Translations under genes and position numbers: made by a program
Source of the DNA: Neoarius graeffei
Taxonomy: Eukaryota > Chordata > Actinopteri > Siluriformes > Ariidae
NCBI RefSeq assembly: GCF_027579695.1
Contig: NC_083572.1
Location: forward strand, 18,266,421 to 18,330,420
DNA length: 64,000 nt
Reading direction: 5' to 3'
Shown: positions 34,901 to 48,600 of the stretch, piece by piece
Numbering within the stretch: position 1 is the stretch's first letter
Layout of the letters: every line of letters begins with the position of its first letter
Notes under the pieces: generated by a model
What the model was told of the DNA's origin: nothing
Databases searched by the model: none
The model's input: the letters and a program-made list of their open reading frames with translations, nothing else

Positions 34901-37117
34901 ATCAACCCATATTCACTCATTACAATGAAATTTCATTACAGCGATTGTTTGAGAAGCAGTTGTGCATATTACATTGTGTTCAGATTAAAAACAAACAAAC
35001 CAAAACATCATATCACGACACTCCTCCAGATGACAGTTATGAGGGCAATTTATATGTCCGACAGAGATAATGTGTTTCTATGGTGACCGTCATTAAGCGC
35101 TCTGTTCGCTTAGCGCAGAGGTGCTCTTGCTGACCTGTTTCTGTCATCTTTTTCCCGCTATGCTTCACCATCACTTGCTTTTTTTCTCCATGGCAATATT
35201 TTGCTGTTGTGCTCATGCCACTCTTTTGCTCTCCCCTGATCCCTCTGCAGGTGGCTAGACTCACTTTCGATACTTTATGCCACTTTTTAACAAGCTAGCT
35301 CTACCTATCATCATTACTGCCATTATGATCATCATTGTCTGTATCGCTGTGTCATTTTGTGTGCCATTCTGTGTCCATTCATCTATCCTATAGTCTATTT
35401 CTCTTCCTCTATCTCAGTGTGTTTGTGTGTGTGTTGACTTACAAGGCACTATGCTTTGCTACTGGCTGTAATCGACCATCCAGCGGAACTCAGTTTTCCC
35501 AACACACTCACTGACACAGGGGCGAGACTTCAGGGGTTTGGAGGCCAGAAGTAGCCATGTTCCTCCAATTTACCACAGCCTTGAAGGAGTATAGTCTAAA
35601 GCCAGTCGATTATCATTTAGCATTCGCAACACATTGTAACCTAAACTCCAATAAACATCCATCTGGTGAATACACAAGCAGTAACCTAGAAGGCCAATGA
35701 CTTCAATACATCCTATGGACTGCACTGAGTCTAAACTTCCTCTCCAATATACTAATGTAAGTCTCCGCATGATCTGTGCCATGTGCTCCTCTGAGTCAGG
35801 CAATTTTCGAAATATTGGCTGTAATATAATAGGCATCAACTCTGGAGGAGCCACAGAGGAGTAGCTTACAGTTTCAGAGAATGCACTGATGTATGACAGT
35901 GTCTCGGCCTGGAAGCTGAAGGCAGGCAGGAGTCCCAGTTTTTAGCCAATGAAATAAAGAAATTTTCCAGCACATTCAACCTAATTGCTATCTACCATAT
36001 CTGTAGCTTATGAGTAACACAGACAAGAATTTCAATACATTTCCCTGAAACAATGGAAAGTGGGTCCTAACTACATTTTTAAAAATTACGGGGTATTCCT
36101 TTAATTCTCACTGTGTTTATATAGTGGTGACTCTCAAAGTGGTATCTGTTGAGGACAGCTAGAAGGGAATGTGATTATTTTATTTGGTTACAGTTGTATA
36201 AATCATTCCCCACCATTATCAGTGCTAATATACACTCATGCAATGCATAAAATCATGCAGACACAGGTCAAGAGCTTGAAGTGATGCTTGCATCAAACTT
36301 AAAGAGAATGGGGAAAAATGTTGGTGTGATCTCACCGAGTTTGATAGTGGCATGGCTGTTGGTGCCAGACAGGCTGGTTTGAGAAGCTGCTGATTTTCAC
36401 ACACAACAGTCTCTAGCGTTTACGCAGAATGGTGTGAAAAACAAAAACATGGTGAGTAGTAAAGCTGAACAAGAACTGACAGGATGACAAGAGTGAGTGG
36501 AACCTGATGTGGTCTTCTGCTGTTGTAGCCCATTTGCCTCAAGGTTCAATGTGTTGTGCACTCTGAGATGATGCTTTTCTGCTCACCATGATTGGAAAGA
36601 ATTGGAAAGTTACCGTGTCCTTCTTGCAGCGCTGGTCATTCTTCTCTGACCTCAACAACAAGACATTTCTGCCCCCAGAACTGCTGCTACATTTTTTGTG
36701 AACTTTCGAGACTGGTGTGTGTGAAAATCCCAGGAGATCAGCAGTTTCGAAAACACCCAAACTAGCCTGTCCGGCACCAACACCATGCCATGGTTTAAGT
36801 CATTGGGATGATATCTTTTCCCATTTTCATGGTTGATGTGAACATGAAATGAAGCTCTTGACCTGCATCTGCACAATTTTATTCATTAAGTTGTTGTCAC
36901 ATGATTGGTTGATTGCATAACTGCATGAATGTTTAGGTGGACAGGTGTTCCTAATAAGGTGGCAGGTATTCTTTTAGTTATTTGCAAGTTTGACTGGCCA
37001 ATTCAGCTGAATGGATTTAATCCAAACCTCAAAAACAAGTTGGTCTATAAATAAAGTCTATAAAACTAATGTGCTCTGTTGGTGGAAGGTTCAGGAATAA
37101 ATAAAAAAACTATGCTA

Positions 37118-37186
<69 letters not shown>

Positions 37187-40100
37187 GCACCTTTAAGTTG
37201 GTTTGCCAACCACCAAAAAACTCTTAAGAAGAAGAAAATGGCAGAGCGTGTTGCTGAACCAACCGAGGACAAAATAAAAACTCTACTTGAAAACAAAACC
37301 CCAAAAATACAAAAAAAAACCCAACAAAATATGAAATAAAGGTATTTACTGGTAAGAACATTTCTTTTTTTATTTTTTCAAGAATTATAATTATCATATT
37401 TTTCACAAATTGCTACTGTCATTTCGCCGGTTTGTTTACATTCTAAGCGGAAATTATTTTGTCGGACATTTTGGATAAAGTTTTTATTTATCAAAATGCT
37501 CTGTGTCTCAAAATCCAGTGACTGTGCATAGAATAAAACAGTTATTCCGTTCAATCTCGTCATATCGTACATAGCTCATAGCCAACTCGGTGCTATGTGC
37601 CTTGTCGGCTGTCAGACCCTGTACAACTCAATTTTGTGGAATAATTGTTATATATCCATCCATCCATCCATCCATCCATCCATCCATCCATCCATCCATC
37701 CATTATCTGTAGCCGTTTATCCTGTTCTACAGGGTCACAGGCAAGCTGGAGCCTATCCCAGCTGACTGTGGGCGAGAGGCAGGGTACACAAGTCGCCAGG
37801 TTATCGCAGGGCTGACACAGAGACACACAACCATTCACACCTTCGGTCAATTTAGAGTCACCAATTAGCCTAACCTGCATGTCTTTGGACTGTGGGGGAA
37901 ACCGGAGCACCCGGAGGAAACCCATGCAGACACGGGGAGAACATGCAAACTCCACACAGAAAGGCCTTTGCCGGCCGCTGGGCTCGAACCCAGGACCTTC
38001 TTGCTGTGAGGCGACAGTGCTAACCACTACACCACCATGACGCCCATGGCATGCAAAAGTTTGGGCACCCTTGCTGAAAATGTCTGTTACTGTGAATAGT
38101 TAAGTGAGCAGAAGATGAACTGATCACCAAAAGGCATAAGGGTAACAGTGACACATTTCTTTAATATTTTCTGCAAGATTACATTTTTATTTCCATCATT
38201 TACAGGCGTAAAATACCAAAAAATGAAAAGGACCTGAAGCAAAATTTTGGGCACCTGACATGGTCAGTACTTCGTAACACCCCCTTTGGCAAGTATCACA
38301 GCTTGTAAACACTTTTTGTAGCCAGCTAATAATCTTTCAGTTTTTACCTGGGGGATTTTCGTGCATTTGTCCTTGCAAAAGGCTTCCAGTTCTACAAGTT
38401 TCTTGGGCTGTCTTGCATGCACTGCTCTTTTGAGATCTATCCACAGATTTTCAATGATGTTTAGGTCAGGGGACTGTGAGGGCCAGGGCAAAACCTTCAG
38501 CTTGTTCCTCTTGAGGTATTCCATTGTAGATTTTAAGGTGTGTTTTGGATCATTGTCTTATTGTAGGACCCATCCTCTTTTTAACTTCAACTTTTTTACA
38601 GATGGTGTGATGTTTGCTTCCAGAGTTTGCTGGTATTTATTCGAATCCATGCTTCCCTCGACCAATGAAATGTGCCCTGTGCCACTGGCTGCAACACAAC
38701 CCCAAAGCATGATCGATCCACACCCACGCTTCAGAGTTGGAGAGGTGTTCTTTTCCTTGAATTTGGCACCCTTTTTTCTCCAAACATACCACTGCACATT
38801 GTGGCAAAAAGTTCTATTTTGATTTCATCAGTCCACGGGACTTGTTTCCAAAATGCATCAGGCTTATTTAGATGTTCATTTGCAAACTTCAGACACTGAA
38901 TTTTGTGGCTAGGACGCAGGCAAGGTTTTCTTCTGATGACTCTGTCATGAAGGTCATATTTGTTCAGGTGTCGCTGCATAGTAGAACAGTGCACCACCAC
39001 TCCAGGGTCTGCTAAATCTTTCTGAAGGTCTTTTGCAGTCAAACGGGTTTTTATTTGCCTTTCTAGCAATCCAACGAGCAGTTCTTTCACAAAGTTGTCT
39101 TCATCTTCCAGACCTCACCTTGATCTCCACTGTTTCTGTTAACTGCCATTTCTTAATATCATCACGATCTGAGGAAACAGCTACCTGAAAACACTTTGCT
39201 ATGTTCTTGTAGCCTTCTCCTGCTTTGTGAGCATCAATTATTTCATTTTTCAGAATGCTAGGAAGTTGCTTAGAGGAGCCCATGGCTGTTGATTTTAGGG
39301 ACAAGTTTGAGAAGTCAGAGAATTTATACAGCTTTGAAATCTGCATCATCTGACCTTTCCTAACAAAGAATTTGAACAAGCCACAGCTCAATAAGCTAAT
39401 TAAGGTCTGGAACCTTGGTAAAAGTTACCTGAGAGCTCAAATGTATTGGGGTGCCCAAACTTTCGCATGGTGTTCCTTTTCTTTTTTCACTCTCCAATTG
39501 TACAAAACAAAAATACACAAATCTTGCATAAAACGCTGAAAAGAAATGTCTTGTCTTTACCTTTATGCCTTTTGGTGATCAGTTCATCTTCTGCTCATTT
39601 AACTATTCACAGTAACAGACATTTTCAGCAAGGGTGCCCAAGCTTTTGCATGCCACTGTATATATAAAGTAAATCTATAACAAAGTTTGTATGAAAAAAA
39701 TAGGGTGCCTAAGACTTTTGCAAAGTACTATATGTAGTTAATGCTGACACTTTTCTGTTTTAGCCAGTATTAACTTATTATTAATTTTTTCAGCAGTTTG
39801 TGCTACAGTAGCTCTTCTGTGGGATTGGACCATATGGGCTAGCCTTCATGCCCCATTCTAATTAATGAGCCTTTGATACCCACGACCCTGTCGCTGGTTC
39901 ACCAGTTGTCCTTCCTTGGACCACTTTTGGTAGGTACTAACCACTGCATACCAGAAACACCCCACAAGATGTGCCATTTTGGAAATGCTCAGACTCAGTC
40001 ATCTACCCATCACGATTTGGTCCTTGTTCAAAGTCGATCAGATCCTTACGCTTGCCCATTTTTCCTGCTTCCAACACGTCAACTTTAAGAACTGACTGGT

Positions 40101-42017
40101 CTCTTGCTGCCTAATATGTCCCACTCCTTGACAGCTGCCATTGTAATGAGATAATCAATGTTATTCACTTCACCTGTTAGTGTTTTTAATGTTATGGCTG
40201 ATGTCAAAAGTTTGGACACACCTTATAATTCAATGGTTTTTCTTTATTTGTATTAATTAAAAGTCACTTCATGTCTTAAAGTAATGATGGATGTCATTTC
40301 TTTTTACTTAGTTGAGCAGTTCTTGACATAATATGGATTACTACAGTTGTGGAATAGGGCTATTTACTGTATTTATTATTTTCTATTTACTGTTTGATGG
40401 TTGCAAACACAATCTAGAAAATAGTCAAAATACAGAAAAACCTATGAATGAGTAGGTGTGTTCAAACGTTTGACTGGCACTATACATATATTTGTTGTAT
40501 CCAATGTAATTATCAGGCTTTCGTCTAAACTGGGGAACAGGGGCGCTGCGCCCTCTTACTCTCGGCGTGCGCCCTCTTACCGAAATGCCGATTGAACCCC
40601 AAGTCACACTTAGGCCATGCACTTGTATGCTACTGCACAACATGCAATCTCTCAAAACGATCGTTTCTCCGTGAAAACATCCCAGCAACACCACGTGACA
40701 ATGTGTCTGATCATCAAATACATTATAATTACTCCAAAAATATTCCAATCATAGTAGATACACCGCCAGACGGTGCAAAAACAATCCGAATTGGCGTTTT
40801 CCAGACTGAGGCGCCATGTTTGTTTACTTGTTGTGGCTGCTCTCGCGAGATTTGACATGGGTTACATTCAAGGTCAGCTGACTTGTAGAGCGAGACTGAA
40901 TGACCTTTCACCCACCGGCGCGGGAGCTTTTGACAGAAGTAGTTTGCGAGTTGTTTTTGTTGACACTTGGGCATTTAAAGATGTCATCCCGCAGCACGAA
41001 GCGGAAGAAAGCCAAAGACTGTCCAGGGCAGAAGATTACTTCTTTCTTTTTCAATGTTGACAGACAATTTGTTACAATTTCCCTCTCAGATAGCCTCAGA
41101 ATGTCCCATTGTAGCCTCAATTTTTCAAAGGCTTTGCATGGCGGAGAGGGGGGGACAACCGGCACCATCCCCCCCGCTTCGCTCCCTCACCATGGTGAGC
41201 GCCCTCATACTAAATTTTTCTAGAAAAAACCCTGATTATTATTATTATTATTATTAAAGCACTGCTCTTTTCTCTCATGGTGCCAAGTTCATCCCTTGAA
41301 CCTGAGGCAGTCATAAGTCTGGCGAATTACTTGATGGATCGAGTCCTCTTGAGTATCTGAGCAGTTCCAAGGAGAATGATCTTCTGAAGCTCTTCAATCC
41401 TGATGTTCCCAGGGATCTTGTTGGTGTATTTTTCAATTCCATTTTTAACAAGCCCAAGGGCACCAATGACCACCAGAATTTTTGTGACTGATGCATTGAG
41501 TATTGATAGAGCTTTAAAGTATGCCTCCATCACTTCCATATACTCCTTCCTGGTCCATTTACTTTTTGTTTGCCTTGGGTAGGTTTGAGATGGGCCCTGT
41601 GATGACCTGGCGACTTGTCCAGGGTGTACCCCGCCTTTTGCCCATAGTCAGCTGGGATAGGCTCCACCTTGCCTGCGACGCTGTAGAACATGAGGAATTT
41701 ATGAGGAATGTCCTCGGCGTGGTAATCCTCATTTGCTTGTTGGGTGGACTTTGTTCCAGTAGCAGATTTTTCGACCTCAGCCTGGTTCCCTACTGAAGGA
41801 CATGCTCCTTGTTCACCCGCGCGACGACTGATGTGGTATGAAAAATTTTTCCTATGACTTGTCATGCTTCATCATTAATTATTATTATTATTATCCATCC
41901 ATCCATCCATCCATCCATCCATTATTCGTAACCGTATCCTGTGCAGGGTTGCGGGCAAGCTGACTATGGGCAAGAGGTGGGGTACACCCTGGACAATTCG
42001 CCAGATCATCACAGGTC

Positions 42018-42058
<41 letters not shown>

Positions 42059-42551
42059 TTATTTAATCTTTTTTTAAATTGAAATCTATACCATGACAGT
42101 GAAAAGTGTGAAACTGAGCTGTACAATCATTAAAACTTTATTTTTATTAAATTGTGCCTTCTTTAATTTGTGAGTTTATGCAATACACACATAGAAAAAA
42201 AAAGATCAGTGTTCCTCTCACATACTTCTCTGTACCTCAAACAGGCTGTGCGACTTTACTGTACTGAGCCCACTTAAGGAGGAGGAGATTTTGTTGCTAT
42301 GGAAACTGATTCACAATGGGGAGAACAGAGTGCTGACTAACTGTACATAATTCTGTTTTTACCCACAAATCCGCTCACTTTCTGTGGGTGGAATATTCAG
42401 ACTGCTCGCTGCTGTGCATGCACCGTTCATGTGGAAGACCTGCCAGTGTTACACTACTGTACACTGTGTGGAGACTGTGTGAACCATTGAGACTGTGTAT
42501 GTGTTTGTTAGTGCGTGGGTGTTTACTGGTCTTGGTATGCTGAATGTGCTT

Positions 42552-42623
<72 letters not shown>

Positions 42624-45600
42624 TGTTGCGCGACGTGCCTGGTGTATTTGCATGATTTGGTGCATTTCAAGCCTGAGGCACTCAAGGTGCAGGTGAACTT
42701 ATGTATAATTGACAGGTTTGCTGATCTTACACCATGTTAGACCACTGAGATGTGGTGTGCTAAATAAAGATTCCCTTTATGTTTCACACATCTTACATAA
42801 CAAGGCTGTTGCTCTCTCCCTTTTGCTTTCTCCCTCTTTTTTTAGCGTTCTGCTCGACACTAACAACATTCTCAACTCCTTTACAGCATGAACAAGTCAG
42901 TCTAGTATTTCAGCCATTATCCACCTACACCCACTGACTCAAACAGTGTACACCCACTCAAAACTCCCCAGCAAACAAAAGACTGTTGTCTTTTTTTTTA
43001 ACAATAGTGCAGAGGACAAAAATAACCTTGTGGTTAACTCCGCAACATCTACATCTACATTCTCTTTGCAGAATCTCTGAAGACACATTTTGGACAAACT
43101 CTGGAAGACTCAGCTTCACCAAGAGCACTTGGTCGAGTGTATGTGTGGACATTCATGTCCATCTTGCATGTTCTTTGCCATTACCTAGTAATGTAAGTGA
43201 TAACCTTTGCTATGATTGGATGTACAACCCCAAATCAGAAACAGCTGGAACGGTTTGGAAAATGCAAATGAAAAAGAAAGCAGTGATTTTTAAATATATT
43301 TCCACTTGTATTTTATTACAGACAATATGAACCCAGGATATTTTGTGTTTTTTCTGGTCAGCTTCATTTCATTTGTTAATATACATCCATTCCCGTGTTT
43401 CTGGCCTGTGAAACATTTCTTAAAAATAATAAAAAATTATTAATAATAATAACAACAACAATAATAATAATAATAGGGCGGCACGGTGGTGTAGTGGTTA
43501 GTGCTGTCGCCTCACAGCAAGAAGGTCCGGGTTCGAGCCCCGTGGCTGGCGAGGGCCTTTCTGTGTGGCGTTTGCATGTTCTCCCCGTGTCCACGTGGGT
43601 TTCCTCCGGGTGCTCCGGTTTCCCCCACAGTCCAAAGACATGCAGGTTAGGTTAACTGGTAACTCTAAATTGACCGTAGGTGTGAATGTGAATGGTTGTC
43701 TATGTCTATGTGTCAGCCCTGTGATGACCTGGCGACTTGTCCAGGGTGTACCCCGCCTTTCGCCCGTAGTCAGCTGGGATAGGCTCCAGCTTGCCTGCGA
43801 CCCTGTAGAACAGGATAAAGCGGCTACAGATAATGAGATGAGATGAATAATAATAATGAAGTTTTCCAAAAAAAGTTGGGATGGGGGCTAGTAATGAGGT
43901 CAAACAATTAATTATTGATGTGATTTGAAACAGGTGATTTGAACGAAGCCTACGCTGAACACTCGTTATCTCCGATCCCTCAGACAGCACTGCATCAAGA
44001 ACCGTCATTCATCTATAGCTGATATAATCACATGGGCTCGGAATTACTTTGGCAAACCTTGATCAAGCACTACAATACGGAGTTACATCCACAACTTCCA
44101 GTTAAAACTTTACTGTACAAAAAGGAAGCCTTATGTTAATGCTGTCCAGAAGCACCGCTGACTTCTCTGGGCTCAGAGGTATCTGGGATGGACCCTCACA
44201 CAGTGGAAATGTGTATTTTGGTCAGATGAATTAGTATTCCAGGTCTTTTTTGTGAGAAATGGGCACTGTGTGCTCTGGACCAAAGACAAAAAGGACCATC
44301 CAGACTGTTACCAGCAACAAGTCCAAAAGCCAGGGTCTGTTATGGTATGGGGTTGTGTCAGTGCCCTTGGCAAAGGTAACTTACACTTCTGTGATGGCAG
44401 CATTAATGCAGAAAAGTACATTGAGATTTTGGAGCAGCATATGCTGCCTTCAAGACGCCGTCTTTTCCTGGGAGATTTCAACAAGACAGTGCAAAACCAC
44501 ATTCTGCACACATTACAAAGGCATGGCTATGGAAGAAGAGGGTGCCTGTCCCCTCTGTCAAAATGATATTGATGATGCACCTGAAATTTAGGCCTAAAGT
44601 CAGGGAAAGCTGTCACACCTCATGAAACACTCTTTAGCCTGAAGCACAATTTGAACCATTTTATCAATTTAATACCTATTGACTTAATGACATGCCAACT
44701 TTGTTGATGTGCAGTCAGTGGGCAGTTAATGAGATCTTAATGGAGCATTTTTGCTTTCAGATGAAAATGAAATCACAGCTTGTATGAAAGAGTTACTTCA
44801 TACTAGACATGTAATGATTCACTCAATTTACGATTTGATTCAATTTATGATATTGGGTTCATGCTTTGATTTTCCCACAATATTTTTGAAATCAATTAAA
44901 TGAAGAAAATTTTATTACTAAAAAAAATTGCAACTTTTATTTTCCTATTCTTTATCAACTTAAATGTTCCTTTTGTTAAATAAAAAAAATCCTTTTGTTT
45001 CATTTTCCTAATGACCAACAATAATTAGTTACCCACATTTTTAAAGGTTGGAGTAAAATATAACAACCTATTAACTAAAATATTTCCTTTATTAAAAATG
45101 AAAAACATTAACAACAAATAGGCCTTTTCTTAATACATTTTATGAACATCTGTGAAGGCTGTGGTCAGCTTAAACAGAAAACTACTAGAAATGTACAGAA
45201 ACGTACACTGAGATTTTGGAGCAACATATGCTACCTTCAAGACGACATCTTTTCCGGGGAGATTTGAACAACACAGTGTAAACCACATTCTGCACATATT
45301 ACAAAGGCATGGCTGTGGAAGAAGAGGGTGCCTGTCCCATCTGTCCCCAATAGAGAATGTGTGGAGAATTCTGAAATGAAAAATATGACAACGACGACCC
45401 CATACTGTTGCACACCTTAAGACCTGTTTGCAGGAAGTAAAGTCAAAGTACCTCTCACGCCAGAATCTGGTCTTCCCGGGTAGTCTCCTGTCCCAGTACT
45501 AACCAACCCTTTAAGGCGTGTGGATGCGGCGCCGATCTCTGTTTCAATAGCCCTCGGCCTCTCTCCTATACAGCTACGGTTACAGTGGGGGGCTAGTTCT

Positions 45601-48600
45601 CTGGTAACCATGAGAGTTTGACTTCCCCACTTGCATCTGTATTGCAGCGTGCCTTGCCAGATGGTAGTAGGCACCATTTTTATGATGGTCTTTGGTATGA
45701 CCCGACCATGAGTCAAACTCACAATCTCCTGGTCGAGAGGCGGACATGCTAACTACTAGGCCAACTCGTGGTCGTTTGCAGGAAGAATGGGACAAAATAA
45801 CACCTGAAATGCTTCATTACTTGGTGTCTTCAGTCCTAAACACGTTTTAAGTGTTGTGAGAAGGAAAGATAACATTACAAAAGTGGTAAATGCTTTACCA
45901 GCCCAACTTTTTTTTTTTAAATGTGTTGCAAGAATCAAAATTTAAATGCGTTTATTGTGAAAAAAAAAATCATGATGTAAAACATCAAATAATGTGTTGT
46001 TGTATTGTTTTGAGTGCAATGCAGGTCAAAGATGATTTACAAATCATTGTTTTCAGTTTTAATTTCAATTTCAACACACCATCCCAACTTTTTTCTAATT
46101 TGGGTTGTAGTATTCAGCACTCTATTGCAAGTTAACCTTCATCTCTTATAAGTATGTATCATTCATATATAGATTAACTGCTTCAAGTGCACACTTTGTT
46201 GCAATTCAAACTTCTTGCGCCAAAGGAACTGCTTGTTTGTACAGTACTTCATTTTTCTGGTTTCACTGAGCACATTTCTGACCGGTAGGTGCAAAGTATG
46301 TTTGAGTGACAAAGAGACAGACAGCCATTCGTTTTCTGTGTATGTGCATGACAAGGAGCAACAACAGCAAGCAACAAAACATACATCTGAACTGAGATTT
46401 CTTAATTGTATGAAAATTAGTTATGATACAGTGAAGTGACAATTCCAAATGCTTGACTCCTTCGAACAATCCTATGCTATTTTTGCTTTTGACATTTCTT
46501 CAGTTCTCCCACTCACAACTTAAGTTCCTACCCAATGTTAGTTCCCATTTACTGTTTGAAAATGGAAGAAAAACAAAGAATAAAATGAGTAAAAAGGCAT
46601 TATGAAGGACAAATCAAGCCTGGAAGGAAGTTACAGGAATCATTGTGGCCTCTGATGAGTGTGTGCAGCTTATCCATTTCGCTTGCTTTGCTAATCTGCC
46701 AATGCTAGTATGAAGCCTAACATGTAAATAAAACCAATAAGAGTATTATTTAATTCGTTTTTAACAATTTAGCGAGTTCTATCGGAACTACAAAACAAAA
46801 CACCGGACAGCGTAAGTGATAACAGCACTGACCGAAAACTAACATGAGACCCCAAGCAACATCCGTGACATATCATTTGCCAGTATGAATCAAGGGTTCC
46901 TTTGAAGGATAAACTCATCAAATTCGTAAATATAAAATTTTCACTTAAACCACAACAAAAGAGCCAGTAGTCATAGGTGTGTTGTGTATTGTGGTGTGAA
47001 TTTTACCTGTGGTCTCCACAATGCCTTCCAGGATCACCACTATCTCAAACTGCTCGGTCTGCATGGACCGCAGAGAAAGGTCATAGAACGGGCTCTTTGA
47101 GTCAATCACATGGCAGATGGTGAGAGGCGACACTAGAAAGAGTTGATCGGCTCCTGTACTGAAGCCAACATCCAGCTCCAGCTGGTCCAGAGGCAGGAAT
47201 TCGCCCTCAGGAGTCTGTCGAGACTACAGACAGAGAAGGTTTTACTGCACTAATAGGTTTGTTAAAAAAAAAAACACATTTCAAAAGGTACAAAGCGCTC
47301 ATGAGGAGGTTCATCAGATGTCATCATTGATGCATGGTTAAAATGACGGCTTACGCTTTCATCTATGCTCCATTCAAAACATATTCTTAATAATGCAATG
47401 CAATAAACTCCATACCCAACTATAATGCTAGAAAGAGAAGGAGAACAAGACAGCATGACTACCAGAGACATAAACAAACAAAGTAACAGGGTAGATGAAG
47501 GGATCTCTGATGATTTTATGATGGATCACAATTCATCATATTAATTTATTGCCATAATATTCACTCTAATGCACTGATGCTCAATCCTGGTCCTGTACAT
47601 TTTGGTGTGCTCTAACACCTAATTCATTTTTTGGCATTTTTGTTAACTGATCAGTTGAATGAGGTCATAACACTAAAATGTGCAGGATGGTGGGAGACCA
47701 GGACCACAGTTGAGAAACATTGCTCTGATGTAAAGTATATGTTCAAATGACACAGCAAACTCTCCAGTGTTTAATTAAATTTCAGCATTCATAAATGTTT
47801 TCAAATGTTTAGGTATAGTTACGGCGGCACGGTGGTGTAGTGGTTAGCGCTGTCGCCTCACAGCAAGAAGGTCCTGGGTTCGAGCCCCGGGGTCGGCGAG
47901 GGCCTTTCTGTGCGGAGTTTGCATGTTCTCCCCGTGTCCGCGTGGGTTTCCTCCGGGTGCTCCGGTTTCCCCCACAGTCCAAAGACATGTAGGTTAGGTT
48001 AACTGGTGACTCTAAATTGACCGTAGGTGTGAATGGTTGTCTGTGTCTATGTGTCAGCCCTGTGATGACCTGGCGACTTGTCCAGGGTGTACCCCGCCTT
48101 TCGCCCGTAGTCAGCTGGGATAGGCTCCAGCTTGCCTGCGACCCTGTAGAAGGATAAAGCGGCTAGAGATAATGAGAGAATGAATGAGGTATAGTTACAT
48201 GTACACACACACACACAAAAAAAAACCTAGGCAATCAAACTCATCTCATTATCTCTAGCCACTTTATCCTGGTCTATAGGGTCGCTGGAGCCTATCCCAG
48301 CTGACTACGGGCGAAAGGCAGGGTACACCCTGGACAAGTCGCCAGGTCATCACAGGGCTGACACATATACCCCTTTTCCACCAAATCAGTTCCAGGGCTG
48401 GTTCGGGGCCAGTGCTGGTGCTGGTTCACAACTCGTTCAACTTGCGAGCCAGCTGAGAACCAGTTTGCTTTTCCATAGCTCGCGGTGCTAAGCGGAGCCA
48501 CGTCATTACGTCGCTGTATACGTCATTACGTCGCTGTATACGTCAGTTACGTCGCTACGTTTGCTTAAACCTTGGCACGAATATCGAAGCAAAAACAACG

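Larger units (their letters stand above)
43225..46107 (+). mobile_element. Composite Tc1-like element with SINE and THAP insertions
   Basis: Inverted ends are CAACCCCAAATCAGAAACAG (left, after TA at 43223-43224) and, reverse-complemented, CAACCCAAATTAGAAAAAAG (right, before TA at 46108-46109). Inside lie a SINE (43476-43844), the main transposase remnant (43935-44580), a truncated THAP element (44815-45190), a second copy of the transposase segment (45203-45345) and a SINE with a 5S-like part (45438-45773). The final coding scrap [19 protein letters not shown] is at about 45780-45835. The duplicated transposase segment suggests recombination between two copies. Confidence 0.75.

Noticed and set aside
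37660..42060. Tandem CCAT and ATT arrays as possible CRISPR-like or satellite arrays
   Set aside because: They are simple microsatellites at SINE tails, without spacers or conserved longer units.
45455..45510. A genuine 5S rRNA gene
   Set aside because: Only about 44 bp resembling the 3' half is present, with several changes, inside a SINE bounded by its own duplication.
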